Under the pieces are notes generated by a model that was not told the DNA's origin, ran no database searches, and worked only from the letters and a program-made list of their open reading frames with translations. Of a DNA stretch of 64,000 bases, positions 48,195-57,854 are shown one piece after another (position 1 is the stretch's first letter; each line of letters opens with the position of its first letter). Source of the DNA: Deinococcus ficus. GTDB taxonomy: Bacteria > Deinococcota > Deinococci > Deinococcales > Deinococcaceae. The position numbers were made by a program, and so were the translations under genes. The stretch is taken from contig NZ_CP021081.1 of assembly GCF_003444775.1 (NCBI RefSeq), forward strand, positions 2,272,001 to 2,336,000, written 5' to 3'.

Positions 48195-48223
48195 GCGCAC
48201 AGCGTAGATCTGGCTGCCCCCGA

Positions 48224-48239
48224 AAGCAAGTGCTTGCTT
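48224..48239. promoter_or_regulatory. TetR operator candidate
   Basis: Perfect 7-bp arms AAGCAAG and CTTGCTT around a 2-nt centre, lying 18 bp upstream of the -10 box of the TetR gene, where a bound repressor would cover the -35 position. Confidence 0.65.
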
Positions 48240-48317
48240 GCATCACCAGCATCGGCCCAACTAGTCCGGCATCGCCCGGAGTGGAGCCCCCTTCCGTGCA
48301 GCCCCGTACAATGCCCC

Positions 48318-48860
48318 ATGACCCCGGTTCTCCCCGAACTGGTGACCCGCCGCCTGCGCCTCCGGCCCTTCAGGGAAGCCGACGCGGCGGACGTCCACAC
48401 GCTGCTCAGCCACCCGGGCGTCGCGGCGGGCATGCTCTCCATCCCCTCCCCTTACCCGGCGGGCCTGGCCCTCACCTGGATCCGGTCCCGGCCCGCCGCG
48501 GCCGAGGAAGGCCGCGCCTACTCCTGGGCCATCACGCCGCAGGACGGGGCGGCACTGCTGGGCAGCGTGACGCTCAGCCCCGACCCGGGGCAGGGCCGCG
48601 CGGAACTCGGGTACTGGATCGGCGTGCCGTTCTGGGGGCAGGGCCACGCGACGGAAGCGGTGGCGGCCGTGCTGGCGTTCGGGTTCGGTTCCCTCGGCCT
48701 CCACCGCATTCACGCCACGGTCTTCCCGCGCAACGCCGCCTCGGCGCGCGTGCTGGAAAAGTCAGGCTTCCGGCGGGAGGGCCTGCTGCGCGGCTACGCC
48801 CGCAAAGACGGGGCGTTCGAGGACCTCGTGATGTACGCCCGGCTGCGCACCGACGGGTAA
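48318..48860 (+). CDS. GNAT acetyltransferase, RimJ/RimL-like
   Basis: 180 residues. TRRLRLRPFREADAADVHTLLSHPGV and the loop GVPFWGQGHATEAVAAVLAFGFGSLGLHRIHATVFPRNAASARVLEKSGFRREGLLRGY are the textbook pattern of protein N-terminal or small-molecule acetyltransferases of the RimJ/L type. TACAAT at 48307-48312 lies 5 nt before the ATG. Divergent from the TetR operon; monocistronic. Confidence 0.88.
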   Translation: MTPVLPELVTRRLRLRPFREADAADVHTLLSHPGVAAGMLSIPSPYPAGLALTWIRSRPAAAEEGRAYSWAITPQDGAALLGSVTLSPDPGQGRAELGYWIGVPFWGQGHATEAVAAVLAFGFGSLGLHRIHATVFPRNAASARVLEKSGFRREGLLRGYARKDGAFEDLVMYARLRTDG

Positions 48861-48864
48861 CCGT

Positions 48865-49518
48865 TCAGGCGTCGGGAACGGCGTGCGTGGAGACCGCCAG
48901 GAGCGTGCCCACGATCCGGCCCCGGAACCAGCGGGGGCTGCCGTACACGCTGAGGGTGCGCGGCGTGCCGCTGGCGTCCCGGACGCGCAGCACGTACCGG
49001 CTGGCCTCGCCCTGCCAGCGGACCTCGTGCTGCGCGCGCAGGATCGCCTGGTCCTCCGGCAGGGTGTACTCCAGCAGGGTGTGGCCCAGCAGGTCCCCTT
49101 CGGGGAGGCCCAGCAGGTCCGAGACCCGGCGGTTGGTGTACGTGAAGCGGCCGTGCTCGTCCAGGATGGCCATACCCTGCCCGCTGCCGTCCATCAGCTG
49201 ACGCGAGAACAGCAGTTCCTCCTCGTAGGATTCCTTGAGCAGGCGGTAGTACCGGATCACGCGCCGCAGGCGGACGAACAGCCACGCCAGCAGGCCCTGC
49301 ACCGCCAGCAGCAGGGCGGCCAGCACGGACGCCAGCAGCAGCGCGTCCGGGGAGAGCGCGCCCGCGTCGCCCTGCCAGTGCCGCGAGGCGCGCAGCAGCA
49401 AAAGAACGTCCAGCGCGGCCAGCAGGGCGAACACCACGTACGCCCCGCGCATTTCGAGCACGCCGGGCGTCCGGGTGGAGGGAGGCGCCCCGGCGGGCCC
49501 GCTGCCGGGGAAAGTCAT
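48865..49518 (-). CDS. Membrane protein with PAS domain, no output domain
   Basis: 217 residues: two transmembrane helices (about 25-42 and 62-85), a coiled linker (RVIRYYRLLKESYEEELLFSRQL) and one PAS domain (MDGSGQGMAILDEHGRFTYTNRRVSDLLGLPEGDLLG...). There is no kinase, GGDEF or HTH part. It may sense a membrane or redox signal and act through a partner. The start at 49518 has weak ribosome-site support; a second in-frame ATG at 49452 is possible. Confidence 0.7.
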   Translation of the reverse strand: MTFPGSGPAGAPPSTRTPGVLEMRGAYVVFALLAALDVLLLLRASRHWQGDAGALSPDALLLASVLAALLLAVQGLLAWLFVRLRRVIRYYRLLKESYEEELLFSRQLMDGSGQGMAILDEHGRFTYTNRRVSDLLGLPEGDLLGHTLLEYTLPEDQAILRAQHEVRWQGEASRYVLRVRDASGTPRTLSVYGSPRWFRGRIVGTLLAVSTHAVPDA

Positions 49519-49654
49519 GCCGGCCCTGCCCCCTGGCGCGCCCCGCCGGGGAGCGCGCCGCGTGCGGTCAGGCAGGCCGGCCTCATGAAGGCATTGTTTC
49601 CGGGGAATTCTGACAGAGGGCTTACAGCATTCTTACAGGGCCCCCGGGTGGGCC

Positions 49655-51880
49655 TCAGCGGCGGCCGACCCCGGGCGCCAGGGTCAGGGGCGCGTCCAGC
49701 TTCAGCCACAGGAACTCGGTGCGGTCCTGCACGGCCGCGCCGCGCCCGCCGGTGGCGGGGAAATTGTTGTCGTTCACGACCAGGACCGTGCTGGCGTCCA
49801 GCACCAGCACGTTCTCGATGGTGACGTACGGGAAGCGCATCACGCCGTTCACGGCCGTGCCGCCCAGGTTCTGCGGGTCACGGATTGCCAGCAGGTCGGC
49901 CACCAGGGTCTTTTTCAGGGTGCCGTCCGCGTTCTTCACGGCCGTGTCCAGCAGGTACAGGCGTTTGAAGGCCGCCTCGGCCCCCTGCTTGTTGTCCCGT
50001 TCGATGACCAGCCACTGCGTGCCGTTCACGGGCGTCAGGTCGCCGATCGCCTCGCCGCCCTGCTCCAGCGCGTAGCGGCCCGCCAGGGTCCAGGTGCGGG
50101 CGCCCAGGTCGTAGCGCATCAGGCGCAGCTGCCCGGCCGGGTCGCCGGTCACGGTCTTTTCCAGCAGGGCGTACACGGCCTTCCCGTCGGGCGTGACGTT
50201 CAGCCCCTCGAAGCCGCCGCTGGCGGGCAGGTTCGCGGCGGCGCTGCTGCCGCCCAGCGCGAACGCCGGGTGCTGCGGGCTGCGGAGGTCGGGCGTGGTG
50301 TACTGCGCCGCGACGCGCGCGCCGGTCGCGGGGAAATCGGTGAAGAAGCCGTCCACCCCGGCCCACAATGCCTGGCGCAGCTCGGCTTCGGGGTCGTTGG
50401 CGTACCCGGGCAGCAGGTAGGTGGGTTCGTTACGCATCGTCCAGGTGTGGACCAGCAGGCCCGCGCTGTGCGCCCGCGGCACGAAGTCGGTGGTGCGGCC
50501 CTGCGCGTCGATGATCCAGCGCTTGTACGCGCCCACGCCGCTGGCGTACGTGGCAATGTCCTTCAGGCCGGCGTCGGTGGTCAGGGCGTCGTACCTGCGG
50601 GCGTCGCCGGCCGCCGTCCAGTCGTACGGGGCCTCGTCGGCGCTGCTGACCAGCTGCACCAGCGGCAGGTTCACGCCGGCGGCGGGCATCACGGTCGCCT
50701 TCAGGGCCTTGAGGTTCCCCACCTCGAAAGACTGGATGAACACCCGGGCGGGGTCGGTGAACTTCTCCCGGACCAGCGTGTCGATCAGCAGGCGGGAGAT
50801 GTCGTGCCCGGCGACCTTCTGCATGTACGTGGGGTGTTTCGTCTCGGGGTAGATTCCGACCTTGCGCCCGGTGTTCGCCTCCGCGTCACGGACCAGGGCG
50901 ATCACCTCGGCCAGCGTGGGGATCTCGAACCGGCCGTCGAAGGCCTTGCCGCGCAGCGCCGGGAGGCGTTCCACGGCCCGCAGGGTCTTGAGTTCGGCCA
51001 GGGTGAAGTCCTCCGCGAAGTACCCGGTGACCTGCACGCCGTCCAGCGCCTTGGTGCGCACCCGGGCGCGGAATTCCGGGCGGGTGGCGACGTCCGCGGT
51101 GGCCTCCACCACCTTGCCCGCCTGGTCCAGCACGGCGATCACCGGCTCGTGCCGGGCGACCAGCACGCCGTCTTTCGTGACGACCAGGTCCGGCTCGATG
51201 AAGTCCGCGCCGGCCTCGATGGCGACCCGGTACGCTTCCAGCGTGTGCTCCGGGCGGGTGCCGCTGCTGCCGCGGTGCCCGATCACCAGGGGGGTCTGCC
51301 CCTTCAGGGTGGGCAGGCCCGGCAGGTTGGGCGTGCCGATGGGCGCTTCCAGGAGCCTGCCGTCGGCGCTGAAGTGCAGCAGGTACGGGCCGAACTCGTC
51401 CCCGACCCACAGGGTGCCGTCCGGCGCGAACGCGAAACCCTCCGGGTCGAAGTCCGCGCCGGTCAGCAGGCGCTCCCGGGTGCCCTCGTTCACGATGGGG
51501 AACGGCACCCGGCCGTCCGGGTCGCGCAGACTGATGAAGTTTCCGACCTTCACCGCGCCCTTCTCCGCGGCCGCCTTCTTGGCGGTGAGGGCCACGCTGT
51601 ACAGGCGCAGGGCGTAGTCGGCGCTGTTATTTTTCGCGCCGAAGCCGTTGTCACTCAGGAACCAGTACGTGCCGCCCGGGCCGAACTGCACGCCGGAGAA
51701 CCCCTGCACGGGCGGCGCCGGGAAGCGGGCCGGGCCGCGCAGGCCGTTCGCCCAGGCGCCGGTGGCGGGCCCGGTGCTGAAGGTGTCGGCGGCCATCTCG
51801 GCGTACCCGACGAGCGTGGCGGCCTGGGCCCCGAGTCCCAGCGTGAGGGCGGCCGTGAGGACAGCAAAACAATGTTTCAT
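49655..51880 (-). CDS. Secreted phytase-like esterase with inserted glycerophosphodiesterase domain
   Basis: 741 residues with signal peptide 1-20. Residues 28-170 and about 545-730 read as two halves of an esterase-like phytase domain (FSGVQFGPGGTYWFLSDNGFG and GDEFGPYL early, GDLTPVNGTQWLVIERD late). Between them, from about 197 to 530, is a complete GDPD domain: HRG at 202-204, EPD at 229-231 and His244 supply the metal and catalytic residues, and DGFFTDFPATGARVA closes it. It should hydrolyse glycerophosphodiesters outside the cell, with the second domain acting on phytate-like or ester substrates. Low-GC-free and monocistronic. Confidence 0.8.
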   Translation of the reverse strand: MKHCFAVLTAALTLGLGAQAATLVGYAEMAADTFSTGPATGAWANGLRGPARFPAPPVQGFSGVQFGPGGTYWFLSDNGFGAKNNSADYALRLYSVALTAKKAAAEKGAVKVGNFISLRDPDGRVPFPIVNEGTRERLLTGADFDPEGFAFAPDGTLWVGDEFGPYLLHFSADGRLLEAPIGTPNLPGLPTLKGQTPLVIGHRGSSGTRPEHTLEAYRVAIEAGADFIEPDLVVTKDGVLVARHEPVIAVLDQAGKVVEATADVATRPEFRARVRTKALDGVQVTGYFAEDFTLAELKTLRAVERLPALRGKAFDGRFEIPTLAEVIALVRDAEANTGRKVGIYPETKHPTYMQKVAGHDISRLLIDTLVREKFTDPARVFIQSFEVGNLKALKATVMPAAGVNLPLVQLVSSADEAPYDWTAAGDARRYDALTTDAGLKDIATYASGVGAYKRWIIDAQGRTTDFVPRAHSAGLLVHTWTMRNEPTYLLPGYANDPEAELRQALWAGVDGFFTDFPATGARVAAQYTTPDLRSPQHPAFALGGSSAAANLPASGGFEGLNVTPDGKAVYALLEKTVTGDPAGQLRLMRYDLGARTWTLAGRYALEQGGEAIGDLTPVNGTQWLVIERDNKQGAEAAFKRLYLLDTAVKNADGTLKKTLVADLLAIRDPQNLGGTAVNGVMRFPYVTIENVLVLDASTVLVVNDNNFPATGGRGAAVQDRTEFLWLKLDAPLTLAPGVGRR

Positions 51881-51921
51881 ACGTCACAAAGCTGCCGCGC
51901 CCGGGTCAGGCGGCTGTGCGC

Positions 51922-51963
51922 CCCCCGTCACCCCCCGGTCAGGCGGCCGGCGCGTGACGGGGG
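51922..51963. repeat. Inverted repeat in the divergent region upstream of the phytase-GDPD gene
   Basis: CCCCCGTCAC (51922-51931) pairs perfectly with GTGACGGGGG (51954-51963) around a 22-nt loop, 42 bp upstream of the phytase-GDPD start. The region also holds repeated GGTCAGGCGGC elements (about 51904 and 51937). It may be an operator or a structured leader; no clear promoter was found on the phytase side. Confidence 0.5.
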
Positions 51964-52074
51964 CCAGGGGTCAGGCCAGGATCAGGCCGCGCGATCCCCA
52001 GCGTGAAAGCCCGAACCGGGTCCAGACCGGCGTTCCTTCATGCCTTCTTCAGGGCGCAAGGCCCGTCCAGACGT

Positions 52075-52080
52075 TACCCT
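52075..52080 (+). promoter_or_regulatory. Leaderless-type -10 box of the SDR gene at 52087
   Basis: TACCCT lies 6 nt before the ATG at 52087. Confidence 0.5.
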
Positions 52081-52086
52081 GGGCAC

Positions 52087-52752
52087 ATGGCGAACCTCGG
52101 CTCCTCCACAGTCATGCTCACCGGCGCCGGCGGCGCCCTGGCCACCGCCATCGCCCAGGAACTGGATGACGCCGGCGCACAGATGGTCCTCGTCGGCCGC
52201 GGCGAGGCCCTGCAACGCGCCTGCGACCGCTTCCCCGCCACCGAGGTCCTCGACCTGGACCTCACCGACCCCACCAGCATCGAGGCGCTGCGCAAGGTCA
52301 AGAAAGTGGACACCCTGATCCACACCGTCGGCGACTACGCCCGCCAGGACGCCCACAAGGCCACCGACGAGGACCTGCACGCCATGTTCGACACGAACAT
52401 GCTCACCCTCTTCCACGCGGTGCAGGGCGTGCTGCCCGGCATGCTCAAGCACAAGGACGGCCTGATCATGGGCGTCAGCGCCGGCCCCACTCCCCGGTCC
52501 GCGCTGTACAACGCCAGCAAGGCCGCCGTCGCCGCGTACATCCAGAGCCTGCACGACGAACTGAAAACCAAGGGCGTGCGCGGCATCACCCTGTACCCCA
52601 TGGGCGCCATCGACACGCCCGAAAACCGCGACGCCGGCCTCGCCTGGGACAGCATGATCGACGCCCGCGGCCTCGCCAAGAGCGTCGCCCACGCCCTCAC
52701 CCGCCCCGACCGGGCCCACGTCACCGAACTGCGCGTCTACCCCGACGTGTAA
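52087..52752 (+). CDS. Short-chain dehydrogenase/reductase
   Basis: 221 residues. TGAGGALATAIAQELDDAGAQMVLVGR is the NAD(P) motif, DTLIHTVGDYA corresponds to the NNAG position and YNASKAAVAAYIQSL carries the catalytic Tyr and Lys, with Ser before it in GVSAGPTP. In contrast to the SDR at 44108 it has all active residues. Substrate unknown. The start at 52087 was chosen over an in-frame ATG at 52003 because of the TACCCT box. Confidence 0.88.
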   Translation: MANLGSSTVMLTGAGGALATAIAQELDDAGAQMVLVGRGEALQRACDRFPATEVLDLDLTDPTSIEALRKVKKVDTLIHTVGDYARQDAHKATDEDLHAMFDTNMLTLFHAVQGVLPGMLKHKDGLIMGVSAGPTPRSALYNASKAAVAAYIQSLHDELKTKGVRGITLYPMGAIDTPENRDAGLAWDSMIDARGLAKSVAHALTRPDRAHVTELRVYPDV

Positions 52753-52761
52753 CGGATTCAC

Positions 52762-53643
52762 TCATTTCAAGCGGTGATAAGTGTAGGTACGTTCCTCGCG
52801 AAAGCGCGTGGTCCGGAGATCTGCACTTTCTTGACTTGATTCCTCCAGGGTTTCCAGAACCACCTTCGGATTGCCATAGTGATCCAGGTTTTGGTATGCG
52901 AAGGTCCGGCGAGACACGAGAACAGGAGGCTGTGCACGGTTGTAAGTGATTTCCTCACGTCCTGCCTTGGTGTTCTTGACCGTGACCGTCATCTCCTCGT
53001 CTTCATAGGACGACGCTTCGACAGCTTCACCCGAATAAACAAACTCGGACTTCCGGGTGATGGCACTGATCATCACCGCGCATTGAACGGATCGGCCCAC
53101 TCGGTCCTGCAGACAATATGTTCGCCCTGAGTGACCTTCGACGTCCGCCTTGGCATCGGCAATGAAACCATTCGGCGTGGGGGTATACACGGTTCTGATC
53201 GTGGCGCCTGGGAAGGGCAGGAACATCACGCTCTCGGTCAAGTTTCCAGTGGCGGAATCGTAGGAGAAATCCTCCTTGCTGACCCCCTCAAGCACTGCGC
53301 GAGTCAGCCTTCCGTCCTCATACACGTACCGCTCCTGCACGCTGTCGGGGTCATCAGAATCCCTCGAAAGTAGTCTCCCAGTCACGTCATAGCGGCTGGT
53401 GCCAAGGACGACCTCCGCCTCCCCTTTCCCTGAGTCAGACTGAATACCCATCCGCCTCACGGACATGGTTGCCACCGGTCCTTTCAGGAAACTGTCCTCT
53501 TTCCGCACTTCGCCGACGTGCAGTGGTCCCTGACGTGTGGCGGCCGCACCCGGCTGAACGACGCGGGCCACCTCCGGAAGGCCGCTGGGGTTCCCCGCGC
53601 AGGAGCTGAGGAGAAGGATCAGGAAGGCAGAGCGGCGAATCAT
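52762..53643 (-). CDS. Lipoprotein of unknown function, low GC
   Basis: 293 residues. The signal MIRRSAFLILLLSSCAG ends in a lipobox Cys at residue 15. The body contains YD-like repeats (RYDVTGRLLSRDSDDPD, RYVYEDGRLTRAVL, SYDSATGNLTESV, TYNRAQPPV), like the repeats of Rhs and similar surface proteins. GC content is visibly lower than in flanking genes, and codon choice is mixed, so it may be acquired. A TATGCT box lies 9 nt before the ATG. No defined family. Confidence 0.65.
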   Translation of the reverse strand: MIRRSAFLILLLSSCAGNPSGLPEVARVVQPGAAATRQGPLHVGEVRKEDSFLKGPVATMSVRRMGIQSDSGKGEAEVVLGTSRYDVTGRLLSRDSDDPDSVQERYVYEDGRLTRAVLEGVSKEDFSYDSATGNLTESVMFLPFPGATIRTVYTPTPNGFIADAKADVEGHSGRTYCLQDRVGRSVQCAVMISAITRKSEFVYSGEAVEASSYEDEEMTVTVKNTKAGREEITYNRAQPPVLVSRRTFAYQNLDHYGNPKVVLETLEESSQESADLRTTRFREERTYTYHRLK

Positions 53644-53679
53644 ATATTGAGCAGCATAGGCGCCAGTCGCCTCCCTTTC

Positions 53680-54300
53680 TCAAGACATTGGCCTGGATGG
53701 CCGGTACCAGCGCAGCAGCAGCAGCCCCAGCAGGACCGCCGCCCACACCAGTGGGGCCGTGCGGTCCTGTTTCACGCCCCAGAAGTAATGCAGCGCGCCC
53801 AGCGCCGCGGAGGCATACGCGAGGCGGTGAAGCCGCGTCCAGGTGCGGAAGCCCAGGCGGCGCACGCTGGCCGGCGTGCTGGTCAGCGCCAGCGGCAGCA
53901 GCAACAGCAGCGCCAGGAACCCGGCGGTCACGAACGGGCGCTCCAGCACGTCCTCCTGCATCACGGCCAGCGTGAACCCGTGATCGTACAGGTAGATCAG
54001 GAAGTGCAGCGTGCCGTACCCGAACGCCAGCAGGCCCAGCGCCCGGCGGATCCGGGCCGGCCACGTCCAGCCGGTCAGAAGCCGCAGGGGCGTGCACGCC
54101 AGGGACAACAGCAGCAGCGCCAGCGTCAGCAGGCCTGACTGCAACGTGGCGCGCTGCACCGGATTGGCCCCCAGCGCCCCGGTCAGCGCGTCCCAGACCA
54201 GGATCACGGCCGGCAGCGCCCCGCCGGTCCACACGGCCGGCACCAGCCAGGACAGGGGGGCCGACCTTCCGGGTCGCCTCACCTCATCCGCCCGGTTCAC
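53680..54300 (-). CDS. msrQ: Protein-methionine-sulfoxide reductase heme-binding subunit MsrQ (YedZ)
   Basis: 206 residues with six helices of the ferric-reductase-like transmembrane family; heme ligand histidines occur in YGTLHFLIYLYDHG and LHRLAYASAALGALHYFWG. It takes electrons from the quinone or flavin pool and passes them to MsrP. The start is GTG at 54300, with GGAG 9 nt upstream and 20 bp after the MsrP stop, so the two form one operon in the usual msrPQ order. Confidence 0.92.
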   Translation of the reverse strand: MNRADEVRRPGRSAPLSWLVPAVWTGGALPAVILVWDALTGALGANPVQRATLQSGLLTLALLLLSLACTPLRLLTGWTWPARIRRALGLLAFGYGTLHFLIYLYDHGFTLAVMQEDVLERPFVTAGFLALLLLLPLALTSTPASVRRLGFRTWTRLHRLAYASAALGALHYFWGVKQDRTAPLVWAAVLLGLLLLRWYRPSRPMS

Positions 54301-54320
54301 CTGGCTGTTCTCCGTGCGGG

Positions 54321-55274
<954 letters not shown>

Positions 55275-55429
55275 GCCGCATTCTTCGCCACGCCCGGCAG
55301 GAGAACAGCGACCCGGCACTCAAAACCCGGAGACAGGGCTCAGGTCGTTTGACTGATGACCTGTCGTGACGCGTGGACATCCCGCACTGGCTATGGCCTT
55401 CCTCCCTGCGTTCCCCGGGCTTGGCGTTG

Positions 55430-55897
55430 TCAGGGGACGTCGTGAAGGCCTGCGAGGCCGCCCTGAACCCGTGCAGCCGCATCGGCCCGGAGGGTGTCCC
55501 AGACGGGTTGGCCGCGGTGCCCACGCCCGGCCAGCAGTGCCCGGGCGAGTTGCTCCGTGACCGGTTCCAGTGCGCGGAAGACGCTGGACTGCGCGAACTC
55601 CCGGGCGGGAGAGCCGGAGGGACCCGTGACCTCCACGAGGTCCATCGCCACGGTGTCCAGGGGCCACAGCACCACGTGCACGAGTTCGTGCACGATGGTT
55701 TCCTCCTCGTCTCGAAAGGGGGTGCGGGACAGGAGGAGCAGGGCCGACTTGTGGACCGGGTCAACCTTGATGTCGCCGCTCTGGTGGGATCGGGTGAAGT
55801 TCACGAGTTCCAGCCGGATCGTCCAGTCGCTGAGGCCCAGGAGGTCCTGCCACTGGCGGATGAGGTGCTCCAGTTGTTCGCGGCCCAGGCTCTGCAT
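55430..55897 (-). CDS. HExxH-containing protein, putative zinc peptidase
   Basis: 155 residues. TIVHELVHVVLWPLD contains HELVH, the zincin HExxH motif, near residue 70, preceded by a strand FRDEEE. The N-terminal part (WQDLLGLSDWTIRLELVNFT) resembles SprT/ImmA-like small peptidases. A third ligand is not evident, so activity is uncertain. A CACACT variant of the leaderless box lies 6 nt before the ATG. No family name can be given safely. Confidence 0.6.
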   Translation of the reverse strand: MQSLGREQLEHLIRQWQDLLGLSDWTIRLELVNFTRSHQSGDIKVDPVHKSALLLLSRTPFRDEEETIVHELVHVVLWPLDTVAMDLVEVTGPSGSPAREFAQSSVFRALEPVTEQLARALLAGRGHRGQPVWDTLRADAAARVQGGLAGLHDVP

Positions 55898-55989
55898 GAG
55901 CGCAGTGTGCCGTGCGGTGGCCTGGACGAGAGGGGCAGATGCGGCTCATGGGCCGCTTTGGGCGTGATAGGGCCGTCATATCGGTCTTT

Positions 55990-55995
55990 TAGACT
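55990..55995 (+). promoter_or_regulatory. Leaderless-type -10 box of the thiolase gene
   Basis: TAGACT lies 6 nt before the ATG at 56002. Confidence 0.55.
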
Positions 55996-56001
55996 GGGTG
56001 C

Positions 56002-57168
56002 ATGAATGACGTGGTTCTGGTGACTGGGGCGCGCACGGCGATGGGGGCGATGGGCGGGGCTTTCCGGGACACGCCGGACCACGTGCTGGCGGAGGTGGCC
56101 CTGCGGGGCGCGCTGGACCGGGCGGGGGTGAGTGCGACGGACCTGGAGACGCTGGTGCTGGGGCAGGTGATCGTGGCGGGCGAGGCGGCGTACAACGCGC
56201 GCCGGGTGGGGCTGAACGTGGGCATGCGGGTGGAGACGCCGCAGCATGCCGTGAATCAGCTGTGCGGGTCGGGATTGCGGGCGGTGCAGGCGGCGTGGCA
56301 GGCGCTGACGCTGGGCGAATTTGCGCTGGTCGCGGCGGGCGGCGTGGAGAACATGAGCCGGGCGCCATACCTTCTGCCGGAGGCGCGGTTCGGCAAGCGG
56401 CTGGGGCACTTGGATCTGGTGGACGGCCTGACCCGGGCGCTCACCTGCGGCGTGACGGACACGCCGATGGGCATCACGGCGGAGAACATCGCGCAGCGGT
56501 ACGGCATTTCGCGGGAGGCGCAGGACGCGTTCGCGCTGGAAAGCAATCGCCGGGCGGTGGCGGCGCAGGCTTCGGGCCGCTTTGCACGGGAGATCGTGCC
56601 GGTGGAGACGAGAAAGGGCGTGGTGGACACGGACGAGCGGCCGGCGGAAACGACCCTGGAGGCCCTGGCGAAACTGAGGCCGGCCTTCAGGAAGGAGGGG
56701 ACGGTCACGGCCGGGAACGCCAGCGGCATCAACGACGGGGCGTGCATGGTGGTGCTGGCGACCGGCGCGGAGGCGCAGCGGCGCGGCCTGCCGGTGCTGG
56801 CGTGGGTGCGGGCGTTCGCGTCGGCGGGCGTTCAGCCGGACGTGATGGGCCTGGGCCCCAGCGTGGCCGTGCCCCTGCTGCTGGACCGGGCCGGCGTGCG
56901 GGCGGGCGACATCGACCTGTGGGAGCTGAACGAGGCGTTCGCCGCGCAGGCCCTGGGCGTGATGCAGGACCTGCGCCTGGACCCGGAGCGGGTGAACGTG
57001 AACGGCGGCGCGGTCGCGCTGGGGCACCCGGTCGGCATGAGCGGCACGCGGGTGCTGTACACCCTTGCGGAGGAACTGCGGGCCCGGGGCCTGCGCTGGG
57101 GCGTGGCGACCCTGTGCGTGGGTGGGGGGCAGGGCATCGCGGCCCTGATCGAGAACCCGGCCGCGTAG
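56002..57168 (+). CDS. Acetyl-CoA acetyltransferase (thiolase)
   Basis: 388 residues with all thiolase motifs: nucleophile Cys88 in [29 protein letters not shown] with the catalytic His, and [10 protein letters not shown] near the C-terminus with the second Cys. It condenses or cleaves acyl-CoA, in fatty-acid degradation or acetoacetyl-CoA synthesis. Monocistronic; TAGACT gives the start. Operon partners of beta-oxidation are not adjacent. Confidence 0.94.
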   Translation: MNDVVLVTGARTAMGAMGGAFRDTPDHVLAEVALRGALDRAGVSATDLETLVLGQVIVAGEAAYNARRVGLNVGMRVETPQHAVNQLCGSGLRAVQAAWQALTLGEFALVAAGGVENMSRAPYLLPEARFGKRLGHLDLVDGLTRALTCGVTDTPMGITAENIAQRYGISREAQDAFALESNRRAVAAQASGRFAREIVPVETRKGVVDTDERPAETTLEALAKLRPAFRKEGTVTAGNASGINDGACMVVLATGAEAQRRGLPVLAWVRAFASAGVQPDVMGLGPSVAVPLLLDRAGVRAGDIDLWELNEAFAAQALGVMQDLRLDPERVNVNGGAVALGHPVGMSGTRVLYTLAEELRARGLRWGVATLCVGGGQGIAALIENPAA

Positions 57169-57230
57169 GTGCGGGCGTGGGGGGAGGGGGCCGCAATGCA
57201 AGGTTCTTGGCAGACAGGGCGTGGCAGACT

Positions 57231-57244
57231 CCCCAAGCTTGGGG
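57231..57244. repeat. Perfect 14-bp palindrome with flanking direct repeats upstream of the GNAT gene
   Basis: CCCCAAGCTTGGGG (57231-57244) is a perfect palindrome in the gap between thiolase and GNAT; two GGCAGAC repeats (about 57209 and 57223) precede it. It could be a regulator site or a short hairpin. No T tract follows, so it is not a normal terminator. Confidence 0.45.
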
Positions 57245-57310
57245 CATCCCGTTTCGTCTGCGCTGTGCCCCGGTGTCCGCGCCGCCCCTTCCCTTTCCCC
57301 GAGGCCCCTC

Positions 57311-57844
57311 ATGACCCGTGAATCCGTCAGCATCCGCGACCAGCGTTACCAGTACCTCGTGCAGGACCACGGGCTGCAGGGCTTTGACCTGATCCTGTAC
57401 CGGGCGGCGCCCCGTTCCCTGGTGGCGGTCCTGACTCGTGACCTGCTGCGCCCCGCGCCGGGCGTGGAGGTGGCGCGCATGTCGGTGGGCGCGGTGAACG
57501 GCGACGACGTGCTGAACCAGGAGGTGGGCTTCGGGTACGCCCGCTGCCGCCTGCGGGTGGTGCACGAGTTCCGCAACCTGGGCCTGGGCACGTGGCTGCT
57601 GCGGCAGGCGCGGGTGCAGGCGGCCGCGCGCCGCTCCGGTCTGGCGGGGGAACTGCACGCCGGGCAGGAGGCGCGGGCCCGGTCGTATTACACGCGGCAC
57701 GGCGCGCGGCTGATTGAGCGGCCCCTGCACCCGCGGCATCCGTGGGTGGTGCTGGACGCGAACGCGGCCCTGGACCCCGGCTCGGGCGAGGAGCCGGGGC
57801 GGGGCACGCCGGGCCGCGCAGGGCGCGGACAGCAGGTCGCCTGA
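57311..57844 (+). CDS. GNAT acetyltransferase-like protein
   Basis: 177 residues. The acetyl-CoA loop reads FRNLGLGTWLLRQARVQ near residue 95, and YYTRHGARLIERPLHP fits the end of the GNAT fold; the final 25 residues are Gly/Arg rich. Substrate unknown. The start has GAGG upstream; an in-frame ATG at 57221 lies in the palindromic control region and is rejected. Confidence 0.75.
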   Translation: MTRESVSIRDQRYQYLVQDHGLQGFDLILYRAAPRSLVAVLTRDLLRPAPGVEVARMSVGAVNGDDVLNQEVGFGYARCRLRVVHEFRNLGLGTWLLRQARVQAAARRSGLAGELHAGQEARARSYYTRHGARLIERPLHPRHPWVVLDANAALDPGSGEEPGRGTPGRAGRGQQVA

Positions 57845-57854
57845 CCCGCGGGGG

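Noticed and set aside
49519..49654. Small ORF between the PAS gene and the phytase-GDPD gene
   Set aside because: The 64-codon frame is Pro/Arg rich and has no start support; the stretch looks non-coding.
55340..55372. CAGGTC/GACCTG inverted repeat upstream of msrP
   Set aside because: A 6-bp arm with an 11-nt loop is likely by chance and no promoter elements align with it.
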